Shown here: in pieces, positions 1 through 9,417 of the stretch
Layout of the letters: the number at the start of each line of letters is the position of its first letter
Position numbering within the stretch: the first letter of the stretch is position 1
NCBI GenBank assembly: GCA_019415505.1
Contig: DXZC01000031.1
Coordinates: 1-18,351 of the forward strand
DNA: 18,351 nucleotides
Reading direction: 5' to 3'
Origin: Peptococcaceae bacterium
GTDB taxonomy: Bacteria > Bacillota > Dehalobacteriia > UBA7702
The notes under the pieces: model-generated
The model's input: only the letters and a program-made list of their open reading frames with translations
Told to the model about the DNA's origin: nothing
The model's database searches: none
Program-made: the position numbers and the translations under genes

Positions 1-400
1 CCACCAGAAATAAGCCGCACACCGCCGTAACCAGGGCAAGGAACCGAGGTAGGGACAGTTTCTCCCTTAAAACCAGCGGTGATAAAAGCACCACAAAAAC
101 CGGGGCAAAATAATAGCTCAAGGTGGCGTTGGCAATGGTGGTGTATTTATAAGCTTGAAAGAGAAATATCCAGTTCAAGCCAATAGCAGCGCCGGAAAGG
201 GCAAGGACCCAAAGGTTCTTTTTAATGCCCGGCCAATTCAAGGGCTTTTTCAACGCCAGGGTGGCGGCTATTAAAAACAAGCTGCCTAAAAAGCCCCGGT
301 AAAGGGCTATAGCGCCGGAGGAGAGGTCTATAAACTTAACAAACAGGCCAATGCTGCCAAAGAGGGTCATGGCGCAGATTAACATTACTTTGGCCTTCAT
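1..400 (-). CDS. EamA/DMT-family transporter, N-terminal part (3' end cut by window edge)
   Basis: About 133 codons read on the minus strand from an ATG at 400, with no stop before the window edge. The translation starts MKAKVMLICAMTLFGSIG and contains several hydrophobic helices, including a GAIALYRGFLGSLFLIAATL segment and a later NATLSYYFAPVFVVLLSPLV segment. The small-residue helix pattern, the 'ALYRGF' turn after the first helix pair, and the 'A(N)ATLSYYFAPVF' stretch are typical of EamA-domain drug/metabolite transporters of the inner membrane, which usually have ten helices; about four are seen here. The substrate cannot be told from sequence. The ATG overlaps the stop of the upstream gene as ATGA, so the two are very probably translated together from one mRNA. 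Family call is firm, function open. Confidence 0.85.
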   Translation of the reverse strand, partial: MKAKVMLICAMTLFGSIGLFVKFIDLSSGAIALYRGFLGSLFLIAATLALKKPLNWPGIKKNLWVLALSGAAIGLNWIFLFQAYKYTTIANATLSYYFAPVFVVLLSPLVLREKLSLPRFLALVTAVCGLFLV

Positions 401-1248
401 TTGACCCACCTAGCCACCCGCGCCTTAATCTCCTCGCCCAGGTCAACCCTAAAGTCTTGACCCCCAAAGGTCAAGGTAAAGGTTAAATCCGCGGCAAAGT
501 CCCGCCCCAAGGCGGCAAGCCGGTCTAAATCCAGGGGGCTGATATCCCAGGCGAGAATTCTTTGCATTTCCTCATCCAGGACATTAAAGCAACCGTAAAG
601 GGCGTTGGCATAATCCTGGCACAGCTCCGCCGCCGCCTCAGCCGAGGCCAGGGACTGCTGGGATTCCGCCCAAGAAGCCCGGAGCTTATCCCGGTTATAG
701 GTGAATACTTTGAGCAGGGAGTCCACCCCCTGGGAGGTAAACCGGGGTAAAAAATCTTTAAAATGAAAGGAGGCCAGTATTTTCTCGGTAATCTCGTCAG
801 CGTTGACAATGCGGCCCACAAAATTAACGCGCAGGGAAAACAGTTCCGTTTCATGGTAGAGGGCAAAAAACATCTGCTTACCGCCGAGGGTGGGAAGATC
901 AAAGCGGCAAACAGCTTCGCCGTCTACCACCGCGTCAAACAGCATCATGCCCTTGGTGCGCAAAACAGAATTTTTCAGCTCCTCTTTATGGGCCTCTGGC
1001 GATAACAGCACCAAAGGCTCGGCCTTTACCGTTACTTGCAGGGGAGTTGTCTGAAAATCCGTCAGGTAACAGGCTACAGTAAAGTCAGCCATATTATAAT
1101 CCACAGTATAACCGGCAGGCACCGTCATGGTAAAAAATTCTGTTTCCACCCTTTGGCCCCGGCCAAACTCTATAGTTTCCGGCTGTTTATCAGTATCATA
1201 AGATTTTAAAAGAGACTCTAACTCCGAAAAGTCCATGTTGCTTGCCAT
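397..1248 (-). CDS. hypothetical protein, possible DcrB/PsbP-like N-terminal fold
   Basis: A 283-residue soluble protein that I do not recognise. There is no signal peptide and no membrane helix. Residues about 35-165 alternate short hydrophobic strands with turns (FFTMTVPAGYTV near the start, a later 'VVDGEAVCRF' strand, and 'ILASFHF' at the end), a rhythm like DcrB/PsbP-type alpha-beta sandwiches; this is a resemblance only. The C-terminal 110 residues are mainly helical and acidic (an A/E-rich helix around 200-215) and end in a short basic tail. The ATG at 1248 follows GAGGAT with 9 bases spacing, a reasonable ribosome binding site. The stop overlaps the start of the EamA-type transporter (ATGA), suggesting a coupled pair. 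Codon use and position argue that it is real; function is unknown. Confidence 0.8.
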   Translation of the reverse strand: MASNMDFSELESLLKSYDTDKQPETIEFGRGQRVETEFFTMTVPAGYTVDYNMADFTVACYLTDFQTTPLQVTVKAEPLVLLSPEAHKEELKNSVLRTKGMMLFDAVVDGEAVCRFDLPTLGGKQMFFALYHETELFSLRVNFVGRIVNADEITEKILASFHFKDFLPRFTSQGVDSLLKVFTYNRDKLRASWAESQQSLASAEAAAELCQDYANALYGCFNVLDEEMQRILAWDISPLDLDRLAALGRDFAADLTFTLTFGGQDFRVDLGEEIKARVARWVK

Positions 1249-1285
1249 TTTTCTTATCCTCGCTCTATCCTGTTGGGAAAGTTTA

Positions 1286-1313
1286 GGCTACCACCAGAGA
1301 CGCTGGAAAAGCC
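1286..1313 (-). other. small hairpin in the leader of the hypothetical gene
   Basis: Minus-strand RNA can fold as GGCU-UUU-CCAG-CGUCU-CUGG-UGGU-AGCC: two 4-bp stems separated by an internal loop. It lies between the candidate promoter and the ribosome binding site. It has no poly-U tail, so it is not a terminator; whether it has any role is unknown. Confidence 0.3.
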
Positions 1314-1341
1314 CCGGCAACCTAATAATGATTAATATAAT

Positions 1342-1350
1342 ATTATAGCA
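1342..1350 (-). promoter_or_regulatory. candidate extended -10 promoter for the hypothetical/EamA pair
   Basis: On the minus strand the bases read TGCTATAAT, a perfect extended -10 (TGn-TATAAT). The hexamer 17 bases upstream is TTTTTT, so the -35 is poor, as is common with extended -10 promoters. The predicted start lies near 1335 and leaves a leader of roughly 87 bases before the ATG at 1248. Sequence match only; no transcription evidence. Confidence 0.5.
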
Positions 1351-1905
1351 CAGAGAGGTCTATAAAAAAAGATACCAGCAAAATTTTATGGGTCCGGCGG
1401 GAGTTTAAAACAGCAAAGAAGTATTGCCCAATAAAACCTTATTATACCCAAGGGAAAAATCCCCAATTCTCTACCTAAGAGTCAATGCTTTACTCAAGGG
1501 TCACCTTACAGCCTAAAAAGCAAGGCTTATCTTACTCACACAGCAGCTTAGCATGAGGAAAACTGTGGATTAAAGGCCCATAAAAGCCCCTTGCCCTGCC
1601 CAGAATATCTTAAATATTTATCTTCCCCATATGAGTCTCCAATATTTCTCTTAAAATATTTCTTAGCTGCCCAGTACCTTAAGTTTTTCTCCCCGATTCA
1701 GCGCATTTCTTTGCTCCATAGAAACTTGAACATCTCTCTAGCGCTTGGAGCCTTAAGCAATTATCTGCTACTTGAACCATAAACATTTATCTACTAGGCA
1801 GTTTTTTTAATATTTCTCAAAAAGGCATTTTTGCTATAACCCGTTGCCCCCATGCCTAGCGGCTGGTTTTTGGGCCACCCCCCACTGTGGAGGTTGCGGC
1901 ACAGA
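1351..1905. other. AT-rich spacer without a convincing gene
   Basis: About 550 bases between the hppA terminator and the candidate promoter of the hypothetical gene. No open frame here has a start with a ribosome binding site or a recognisable protein. I see two related AT-rich motifs (TCTTAAATATTTATCTT at 1608-1624 and TCTTAAAATATTTCTTA at 1649-1665), a TATAAT on the minus strand at 1441-1446 without a fitting -35, and a G+C-rich block at 1835-1903. The block could be a decayed mobile element end or a small RNA; nothing settles it. Confidence 0.5.
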
Positions 1906-1947
1906 CAAAAGAAAATTAAATCCCGGCCTGAAACTCAGACCGGGATT
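1906..1947 (-). terminator. intrinsic terminator of hppA
   Basis: Just after the hppA stop the minus-strand RNA forms a 13-bp stem (AAUCCCGGUCUGA paired with UCAGGCCGGGAUU, one G-U pair) closed by a 3-base GUU loop, and continues into UUUAAUUUUCUUUU. This is a textbook Rho-independent terminator, 26 bases after the stop codon. It separates hppA from the downstream hypothetical/transporter pair. Confidence 0.93.
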
Positions 1948-1972
1948 ACAATTTTAGTTAATTTCTGGTCGA

Positions 1973-4054
1973 TTACATGAACAAGGGGGCAAATACCAAG
2001 GCCACGATGGTCATTAATTTCATCAGAATGTTCAAGGAAGGACCGGAGGTATCCTTGAAGGGGTCGCCCACAGTATCACCGTTGACAGCAGCAGCATGGG
2101 CGTCGGAACCTTTACCGCCGTGTACACCGCTTTCAATGTACTTCTTAGCGTTATCCCAAGCGCCGCCGGCATTGGCCATCATTACAGCCAAGAGGAAACC
2201 GGAAACCAGGGAACCAGCCAGCAGACCGCCTAAAGCTTCCTTACCCAAACCGGGGCAGAGGCCAACAAACAGGGGTGCGGCTACAGCCAAAAGGCCGGGG
2301 ATAATCATTTCCTTCAGCGCGGCGCTGGTGCTAATGCTCACGCATCTGGCGTAATCAGGACGGCCAGTACCTTCCATAATACCAGGGATAGTTTTGAACT
2401 GACGGCGCACTTCCTCAATCATTTGCTGGGCAGCGCGTCCCACAGCGTTCATGGTCAAAGCGGAGAACAAGAAGGGCAGCATACCGCCGAGGAATAAGCC
2501 GGCCACAACTTTAGGTGAAAGTACGTTAATTGTTTCCAGGCCCACAGCTTGGGTATAAGCTGAGAACAGGGATAGAGCAGTAAGAGCAGCGGAACCAATG
2601 GCAAAACCTTTGCCTATGGCAGCTGTAGTGTTACCAACGGAGTCCAAAGCGTCGGTTATTTCCCGCACATGGGGATCCAAGCCGGACATTTCCGCTATAC
2701 CGCCAGCATTGTCAGCAATGGGGCCGTAAGCGTCAACAGCCACAATAATACCGGTAGTGGAAAGCATACCAACAGCGGCCAAGGCGATACCGTAAAGACC
2801 GGCAAACTGATAGGAAACCAAAATAGCGATAACAATTACGATAATGGGCAAAGCTGTGGAAATCATACCAGTAGCCACACCGGAAATAATGTTAGTAGCT
2901 GTACCGGTTTCGCAGGATTCAGCTATTTTCTTAACGGGTTTATAATCAAAGGAAGTATAATACTCAGTTAATTTACCAATGAGGAAACCAGCAACCAGGC
3001 CGGCAGCAACAGCAATGAATACGCCCAAGGAGAAGCTCACGGGGAAACCTTCAATATCGGGGAGCAATTTGGTCACAAAGAAAGCGGCGATAACCGAAAG
3101 CACCATAGCCACACTGCTACCGGTATTTAAGGCCTTCTGAGCATTGGCGTTTTCACCAGTGCGCACAAAGAAGGTGCCGATAATAGAAGCGAGAACACCG
3201 GTGGCCGCCACGAGAATAGGCACCACAACCCCGGCTACGCTATTGATTTCCGTAAAGATAGGTAAGGCGGCGCCTAAGGCAATAGCCGCGATTATTGAGC
3301 CGCAGAAGGATTCAAATAAGTCGGAACCCATACCGGCCACGTCCCCAACATTATCGCCAACATTGTCGGCAATAACAGCGGGGTTACGGGGATCGTCTTC
3401 GGGGATACCAGCTTCAACCTTACCAACTAAGTCAGCGCCAACGTCGGCGGCTTTGGTATAAATACCGCCGCCCACACGGCCGAACAACGCCACAGAGGAA
3501 GCCCCCAAGGCAAAACCGTTAATAACAGAAGCCCTGATGTTTTCGGGCATATCGGGGAAGCAGATATAAAAGATAAAGAGAACAATACCAAGACCAAGAA
3601 GGCCCAGGCCCACCACGGACATACCCATTACCGCACCGCCGGAAAAAGCCACGCCCAAAGCGGCGTTAGTGCCTCTCTGCGCCGCGTTAGCAGTTCTAAC
3701 ATTGGCTTTTGTGGCAATACGCATACCGATATTACCGGCTAAAATGGAGCACAGGGCGCCGATAACATAAGGCAACGCCGTCCAGGGATTCAGGGAACCC
3801 TCCGCTGAGGTGGCCAAACCCGCCACCATAATAAGGGCGGCTAAAGCGATAATGACAATAGCTAAAACTTTGTACTCACGGGAGAGAAATGCCATAGCGC
3901 CTTCATGAATAGCGCTGGAAATCTCTACCATTTTTTCAGTACCCGGTTGTTCTTTAGTAACTCTTCTGGAGAGGTACACAGCAAATAACAGCGCTAATAC
4001 CCCTACCGCCAGAGAGCACCAAACTACGGTACTGGTAGTGAAAAAACCTTCCAT
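1973..4054 (-). CDS. hppA: membrane-bound, K+-dependent-type ion-translocating pyrophosphatase
   Basis: A 693-residue integral membrane protein with about 16 hydrophobic helices, the normal length for this family. It couples hydrolysis of pyrophosphate to pumping of H+ or Na+ across the cytoplasmic membrane. The diagnostic substrate-binding loop [11 protein letters not shown] is at 204-214, followed by EDDPRNP and DNVGDNVGD. The GNTTAA motif near 474-479 carries Ala (A478) where K+-independent enzymes carry Lys, so this belongs to the K+-dependent branch. Glu248 in the GSDLFES stretch of helix 6 is the position that in Na+-pumping relatives helps select the ion; Na+ pumping is therefore plausible but not shown. 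The ATG is preceded by AGGAGG with 10 bases spacing. It has its own candidate promoter and a strong terminator, so it is probably monocistronic. Confidence 0.97.
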   Translation of the reverse strand: MEGFFTTSTVVWCSLAVGVLALLFAVYLSRRVTKEQPGTEKMVEISSAIHEGAMAFLSREYKVLAIVIIALAALIMVAGLATSAEGSLNPWTALPYVIGALCSILAGNIGMRIATKANVRTANAAQRGTNAALGVAFSGGAVMGMSVVGLGLLGLGIVLFIFYICFPDMPENIRASVINGFALGASSVALFGRVGGGIYTKAADVGADLVGKVEAGIPEDDPRNPAVIADNVGDNVGDVAGMGSDLFESFCGSIIAAIALGAALPIFTEINSVAGVVVPILVAATGVLASIIGTFFVRTGENANAQKALNTGSSVAMVLSVIAAFFVTKLLPDIEGFPVSFSLGVFIAVAAGLVAGFLIGKLTEYYTSFDYKPVKKIAESCETGTATNIISGVATGMISTALPIIVIVIAILVSYQFAGLYGIALAAVGMLSTTGIIVAVDAYGPIADNAGGIAEMSGLDPHVREITDALDSVGNTTAAIGKGFAIGSAALTALSLFSAYTQAVGLETINVLSPKVVAGLFLGGMLPFLFSALTMNAVGRAAQQMIEEVRRQFKTIPGIMEGTGRPDYARCVSISTSAALKEMIIPGLLAVAAPLFVGLCPGLGKEALGGLLAGSLVSGFLLAVMMANAGGAWDNAKKYIESGVHGGKGSDAHAAAVNGDTVGDPFKDTSGPSLNILMKLMTIVALVFAPLFM

Positions 4055-4083
4055 TTTTTCATAACCTCCTATTAGTATTAAAT

Positions 4084-4113
4084 TTTATAAATATAAATAA
4101 AAACCAAGTTCAA
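4084..4113 (-). promoter_or_regulatory. candidate sigma-A-type promoter for hppA
   Basis: Minus strand shows TTGAAC (4113-4108), an 18-base spacer, and TATAAA (4089-4084). Predicted start is near 4077, about 22 bases before the hppA ATG and just upstream of its AGGAGG. Both hexamers are good matches. The region is AT-rich, so chance matches are possible. Confidence 0.5.
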
Positions 4114-4123
4114 AAACGTAAGC

Positions 4124-4360
4124 TCAATCAAAGAATAAGGCCAATACCAGGGTAATGATGAAAAACGCGGCAGCTAAATAGCCGGAAACCTTAGCCAGAA
4201 ACTCATCCAAACCCTTTTTCTTGCCGAAAAATTGTTCAGACGCCCCGCCGATGCTGCCAGATATGCCCGCGCTACGACTGGATTGCATGAGTACAGCGGC
4301 AATAAGCGCCAGGCAAACCAGAAAATCTAACACCAATAAAATAACTTGTAAAACGCCCAT
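4124..4360 (-). CDS. secG: SecG, protein-export channel subunit
   Basis: A 78-residue protein with two membrane helices (about 3-24 and 55-77) joined by a cytoplasmic loop that holds the family hallmark: LMQSSRSAGISGSIGG followed by SEQFFGKKKG. SecG is a non-essential partner of SecYE in the cytoplasmic membrane that assists SecA-driven protein export. The length is usual. The ATG has a strong GGAGGTG ribosome binding site 7 bases upstream. It follows eno, a common arrangement in Bacillota, but a 210-base spacer with structured elements and a candidate promoter suggests that it can be expressed apart from the glycolytic genes. Confidence 0.96.
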   Translation of the reverse strand: MGVLQVILLVLDFLVCLALIAAVLMQSSRSAGISGSIGGASEQFFGKKKGLDEFLAKVSGYLAAAFFIITLVLALFFD

Positions 4361-4391
4361 ATAATGTCACCTCCAAAATTGCAACAGCAAT

Positions 4392-4420
4392 ATTTTACCA
4401 TAGGAGAATAATAAATACAA
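4392..4420 (-). promoter_or_regulatory. candidate sigma-A-type promoter for secG
   Basis: Minus strand shows TTGTAT (4420-4415), a 17-base spacer and TAAAAT (4397-4392). The predicted start falls at about 4385, inside a small inverted repeat ATTGC-aaca-GCAAT on the plus strand at 4378-4391, which would be a 5-bp hairpin at the 5' end of the message or a small operator. Confidence 0.5.
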
Positions 4421-4463
4421 CAAAAAATATAACCTTAGCGCAAATAATTGCATGAATTTCCCA

Positions 4464-4488
4464 CAAAAACAAAGTTTTTACACCTTGT
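4464..4488 (-). terminator. weak candidate terminator after eno
   Basis: Minus-strand RNA ACAAGG-UGUAAAAA-CUUUGU gives a 6-bp stem (one G-U pair) with an 8-base loop, followed by UUUUG. The stem is weak and the U tract short, so termination would be partial at best; some readthrough from eno into secG is likely. Confidence 0.4.
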
Positions 4489-4497
4489 CTATAACCC

Positions 4498-4550
4498 GGC
4501 AAACCCCGAACCTACCAGGGTAAAGAACCTGGTCGCGATTCGAGGCCACC
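4498..4550 (-). other. structured intergenic RNA element between eno and secG
   Basis: Minus-strand RNA can form an outer stem of twelve pairs with one bulge (GGUGGCCUCGAA with UUCGGGGUUUGCC, including several G-U pairs) enclosing a perfect 6-bp hairpin (ACCAGG with CCUGGU, 8-base loop). The wobble pairs hold only in the minus-strand transcript, which fits an RNA element downstream of eno. It does not match a tRNA or a riboswitch I know. It may be an mRNA-stabilising or processing element. Confidence 0.4.
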
Positions 4551-4570
4551 GTTTCCTTTTATTTTTCCAA

Positions 4571-5872
<1,302 letters not shown>

Positions 5873-5949
5873 TTATAAATTAAATTAATTAATAATATTA
5901 GCTGGCTGTTAGGTTAGTCTTTTGTTTAAAACTAGCCTGTAAAATAGAT

Positions 5950-7473
5950 TTAAGTTAGGAGCTGAACAATACTGCTGCCGGTCATTTCCGCCGGCTTTTC
6001 TTCACCCATTAAATATAACAGGGTTGGCGCTATATCGCAGAGGGCGCCCCCCTCCCGGCCCTTAAATTGCCGTTGGCTGACTAATATATAGGGCACCGGA
6101 TTATTGGTATGGGCAGTCCAAGCGCCCCCCTGGTCGTCATACATTCGCTCCGCGTTGCCGTGGTCGCCGGTAATAAATACCTCGCCGCCCACGGATAGCA
6201 TAGCGTCTACCACCTGTTGCAGGCATTGATCCACAAAATTTACCGCTTTAATCACAGCCTCAAGGTTGCCGGTATGCCCCACCATATCGGGGTTAGCAAA
6301 GTTTAAAATAATAACATCGTATTTTTCGGAAGCAATCTCTTTAATTACCGCCTCGGTTACAGCCTTGGCGCTCATTTCCGGCTGTTGGTCATAGGACGCT
6401 ACCTGGGGGGAGGGAATCAGGATTCTGTCCTCACCGGGGTTAGGCGGCTCTATTTGACCGTTAAAGAAAAATGTAACATGAGCGTATTTTTCCGTTTCCG
6501 CGATTCGCAGCTGGGTTTTACCTAATTGCCCCAGATATGAACCTAAATCATTGATAATCTTTTCCTTGGGAAAAGCAATGGGCACATCGTAAGCCGCGTC
6601 GCATTGGGTAAAACAAACGTAATGGGTGGCCGGACAGACCTTCCGGGTCCAGCCGGGGAAGTCCGGGTCTTTAAAGGCCCACATAAGCTCTCTAGCCCGG
6701 TCAGTGCGGAAATTATAAAATATTATAGCGTCCCCTGGGGCCACAACCCCCGCCTCGTTGATAATTAGGGGCTTAACAAATTCGTCGGTAACACCTTGGG
6801 CGTAGGAAGCCTCCAGACCCTGGCGGTAATCGGCGCATTTAGCGCCTTGGCCCAAGGTAAGGGCATCATAGGCAATTTCCAAGCGTTCCCAGCGTTTATC
6901 CCGGTCCATGGCATAATAACGCCCCATAATCGTGGCGATTTGGCCAACCCCCTTAGCGTTCATGGCTTCCTGCAATTTATCGAGATAAGTCAGAGCGGAA
7001 GTGGGCAGAACATCGCGGCCATCTAAAAAGCAGTGAACGTAAACCTTTTTCAGTCCCTTACCGCGGGCTAGCTCTAACAAGGCCAACAGGTGATCAATGT
7101 GGCTGTGTACGCCACCGTCAGAGAGTAATCCCATAAGATGCAGGGCCTTATTTTCTTGGCGGCAATAATCTACCGCCTCGTTCAACACCGGATTTTTGAA
7201 AAAGTCACCGTTTTCCACATCTCTAGTTATCCGGGTTAACTCCTGGTAAACCACTCTCCCTGCCCCCATGTTCAGGTGGCCCACCTCTGAGTTGCCTATT
7301 TGTCCTTCCGGCAGACCCACAGCTAAACCCGATGCAGACAAATAGCCGTGGCAGTGAGACTGCCACAGCTTAGCAAAATTCCGGGTATCAGCCAAGGATA
7401 TGCCGTTGCCCTCTCTGGCCTCGCTATAACCATAGCCATCTAAGATCATCAGCATCTTGGGTTTCTTTTTCAT
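5950..7473 (-). CDS. gpmI: 2,3-bisphosphoglycerate-independent phosphoglycerate mutase
   Basis: A 507-residue cytoplasmic Mn2+-dependent mutase that interconverts 3- and 2-phosphoglycerate, alkaline-phosphatase superfamily. Asp12 in MILDGYG and the phosphorylated Ser62 in GQIGNSEVGHLNMGAGR are present, as are the HSHIDHL and FLDGRD segments of the transferase domain and the C-terminal metal ligands in FANPDMVGHTG and FITGDHGNAE. The length is standard. The start ATG overlaps the tpiA stop as ATGA, and GGAGTG lies just upstream inside tpiA, so translation is coupled. This cofactor-independent form is the common one in Bacillota and has no relation to GpmA. Confidence 0.98.
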   Translation of the reverse strand: MKKKPKMLMILDGYGYSEAREGNGISLADTRNFAKLWQSHCHGYLSASGLAVGLPEGQIGNSEVGHLNMGAGRVVYQELTRITRDVENGDFFKNPVLNEAVDYCRQENKALHLMGLLSDGGVHSHIDHLLALLELARGKGLKKVYVHCFLDGRDVLPTSALTYLDKLQEAMNAKGVGQIATIMGRYYAMDRDKRWERLEIAYDALTLGQGAKCADYRQGLEASYAQGVTDEFVKPLIINEAGVVAPGDAIIFYNFRTDRARELMWAFKDPDFPGWTRKVCPATHYVCFTQCDAAYDVPIAFPKEKIINDLGSYLGQLGKTQLRIAETEKYAHVTFFFNGQIEPPNPGEDRILIPSPQVASYDQQPEMSAKAVTEAVIKEIASEKYDVIILNFANPDMVGHTGNLEAVIKAVNFVDQCLQQVVDAMLSVGGEVFITGDHGNAERMYDDQGGAWTAHTNNPVPYILVSQRQFKGREGGALCDIAPTLLYLMGEEKPAEMTGSSIVQLLT

Positions 7474-8210
7474 AATTCACTCCAGTTTATCATCTCGTTA
7501 AAGGATTGCGGCTCTAAGGACGCGCCGCCAATCAGGAGGCCGTCAATATTTTCTTCCGACAATAACGCCTTAGCGTTTTTAGGTTTGGCGCTGCCGCCAT
7601 AGAGTAAATAAATATCCGTGGGATAGTCCAGCAGAGCTAGGGTTTCCCGAATCATTCCCATGGTGCGGTTGGCGTCATCGGGGGTAGCTGTTTTGCCAGT
7701 GCCGATAGCCCAAACCGGTTCATAGGAAATAATGAAGTTGTTCTTATTAATCTCAGGCCGAGTTGCCAAGGCTTCCCGGAGCTGGCGTTCCAGCACCCCG
7801 GTAACTAAGCCGGCTTCGTATTGCTCCAGGGTTTCACCAATACAGAACACTGGAGTTATATTGGCGGCCATTAAAGCTTCTATTTTGCGGCTTAAAAACT
7901 CCCCTGATTCCTTAAAATATTGGCGCCGTTCCGAGTGCCCTACCAAGCAATAAGTAGCGCCTAAATTAGCTAACATAGTTACGGATATTTCACCGGTATA
8001 AGCCCCTTCACTAGCAGGATAGACGTTTTGGGCGCCCCAGGCAATGGGTGAATCAGCTAAGATAGCCTGGGCGTCACCTAAAGAGGTATACGGGGGAAAG
8101 ACAATTACCTTATCCTCACCGGCCTTCACTAAAGATTTGATGTCTTGTAAACGCTGCCTATTTTCTGAAGGGACACCGTTCATCTTCCAGTTTCCGGCTA
8201 ATATTTTCAT
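7470..8210 (-). CDS. tpiA: triosephosphate isomerase
   Basis: A 246-residue (beta/alpha)8-barrel enzyme interconverting dihydroxyacetone phosphate and glyceraldehyde 3-phosphate. All catalytic residues are visible: Lys9 in GNWKMN, His92 in VGHSERR, Glu164 in YEPVWAIGTGK, and the phosphate-gripping loop 6 (WAIGTGKTAT) and GGSAKP/IGGASL phosphate-binding motifs. Length is slightly under the usual 248-253. The ATG is preceded by GAGGT and an A-rich spacer; only 15 bases separate it from the pgk stop. The stop overlaps gpmI by four bases. Clearly part of the gap-pgk-tpiA-gpmI operon. Confidence 0.98.
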   Translation of the reverse strand: MKILAGNWKMNGVPSENRQRLQDIKSLVKAGEDKVIVFPPYTSLGDAQAILADSPIAWGAQNVYPASEGAYTGEISVTMLANLGATYCLVGHSERRQYFKESGEFLSRKIEALMAANITPVFCIGETLEQYEAGLVTGVLERQLREALATRPEINKNNFIISYEPVWAIGTGKTATPDDANRTMGMIRETLALLDYPTDIYLLYGGSAKPKNAKALLSEENIDGLLIGGASLEPQSFNEMINWSEL

Positions 8211-8225
8211 TTTTTTTACCTCGCG

Positions 8226-9401
8226 TCAGCCTTTACACGCAGCAATGCCCGGCAAGTCCTTACCTTCCAAGAATTTTAAGGAGGCGCCGCCGCCTGTGCT
8301 GATATGATCTATACCCTCTTCCATACCGACGCTTTTAATAGCGGCGGAGGAATCACCGCCCCCCACCACGGAATAAGCCGTAGAGGACGCCACAGCCTTA
8401 GCCACGTCCTTAGTCCCCACAGCAAAATTAGGTATTTCAAAAACGCCCATTGGTCCGTTCCACAGTATGGTGCGGGCAGGAGCAAGTTGACTTTTAAATA
8501 GTTCCCTGGTTTTAACTCCCAGATCCACCCCTTGCCAACCAGCGGGAATGGCGTTGAGTTCTACATTTTCATAGGCCGCGTTCTCGGCAATGGAGTCCGC
8601 CGCCACAATATCAATAGGTAATACTAATTTATGGGCAAATTCACCCTGTAGTATTTCCTGAGCCATCTCAATTTTATCTTCTTCCACTAAGGAGTTTTGC
8701 ATATTAAAACCTTGAGCAGCTAAAAAGGTATTAGCCATACCGCCGCCGATAAATAGCTTATCCACAATAGGTAAAAGCTTGGCTAATATTTTTATCTTAT
8801 CGGAAATTTTCGCGCCGCCAATAATCGCCATAAGGGGACGATCAGGATATTGCAAAATTTTATTGAGAGCTTTTATTTCTTTATCCAAAAGCAACCCCAT
8901 ATAAGCGGGGAGGTACTGGGCTATACCCACTGTTGAGGCATGAGCCCGGTGGTCCACGCTAAAGGCTTCATTGACGAAAACATCGCCGTAAGAAGCGAGC
9001 AATTTAGCAAAGTCAGCGTCATTAGCTTCCTCTTCCGGATAAAAGCGGATATTCTCCAGGAGCACAACCTCGCCGGGTTTTAAGTTAGCGCACAGCTCTT
9101 TAGTTTGCGGCGCTAAGATATCCTCGGCAAAAGCCACCTGGCGGTCCAAATATTGGGCCAAGGCCGCAGCAATGGGCTTAACGCTCATGGAGGGAACTCT
9201 TTGCCCCTTGGGACGGCCTAAATGGGTAAGAATAATCAAAGAGGCTCCGGCGTCTAAGATATAGCGCAAGGTAGGTATACTTTCCTCAATACGCATATAA
9301 TCGGTTATCTTGCCGTCCTTATCCATAGGCACATTGTAATCTGCCCGCATAAGCACACGTTTGCCTTGTAAATCGCAATCCATTACGGTTTTTGTTTTCA
9401 T
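8226..9401 (-). CDS. pgk: phosphoglycerate kinase
   Basis: Cytoplasmic enzyme transferring phosphate between 1,3-bisphosphoglycerate and ADP, the first ATP-yielding step of glycolysis. From the chosen ATG the protein has 391 residues, close to the family's usual 394. Visible motifs: MRADYNVP near residue 18, the substrate loop LTHLGRPKG, the hinge region NGPMGVFE, and the nucleotide-binding VVGGGDSSAA with STGGGASL near the C-terminus. A longer frame begins at a TTG at 9434 and would overlap gap, but it has no ribosome binding site and adds 11 residues not found in the family; the ATG at 9401 follows AAGGAGGAG by about 9 bases and lies 16 bases after the gap stop. Confidence 0.97.
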   Translation of the reverse strand: MKTKTVMDCDLQGKRVLMRADYNVPMDKDGKITDYMRIEESIPTLRYILDAGASLIILTHLGRPKGQRVPSMSVKPIAAALAQYLDRQVAFAEDILAPQTKELCANLKPGEVVLLENIRFYPEEEANDADFAKLLASYGDVFVNEAFSVDHRAHASTVGIAQYLPAYMGLLLDKEIKALNKILQYPDRPLMAIIGGAKISDKIKILAKLLPIVDKLFIGGGMANTFLAAQGFNMQNSLVEEDKIEMAQEILQGEFAHKLVLPIDIVAADSIAENAAYENVELNAIPAGWQGVDLGVKTRELFKSQLAPARTILWNGPMGVFEIPNFAVGTKDVAKAVASSTAYSVVGGGDSSAAIKSVGMEEGIDHISTGGGASLKFLEGKDLPGIAACKG

Positions 9402-9417
9402 TTCCGGCTGCTCCTCC

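Noticed and set aside
1560..1575. DnaA-box-like TAATCCACA on the minus strand
   Set aside because: A single copy with one mismatch, no cluster of boxes, and no dnaA/dnaN nearby; not an origin.
1591..1782. 63-codon plus-strand open frame in the spacer
   Set aside because: Begins at TTG, has no ribosome binding site, and its translation is low-complexity Leu/Tyr/Ser-rich with no recognisable family.
1835..1903. Possible riboswitch in the G+C-rich block
   Set aside because: I compared it by eye with c-di-GMP, TPP, cobalamin and c-di-AMP patterns; the conserved core bases are missing.
4498..4556. Possible tRNA between eno and secG
   Set aside because: It has a GGTTCG-like stretch and hairpins, but no acceptor stem, anticodon arm or T-arm in the right spacing.
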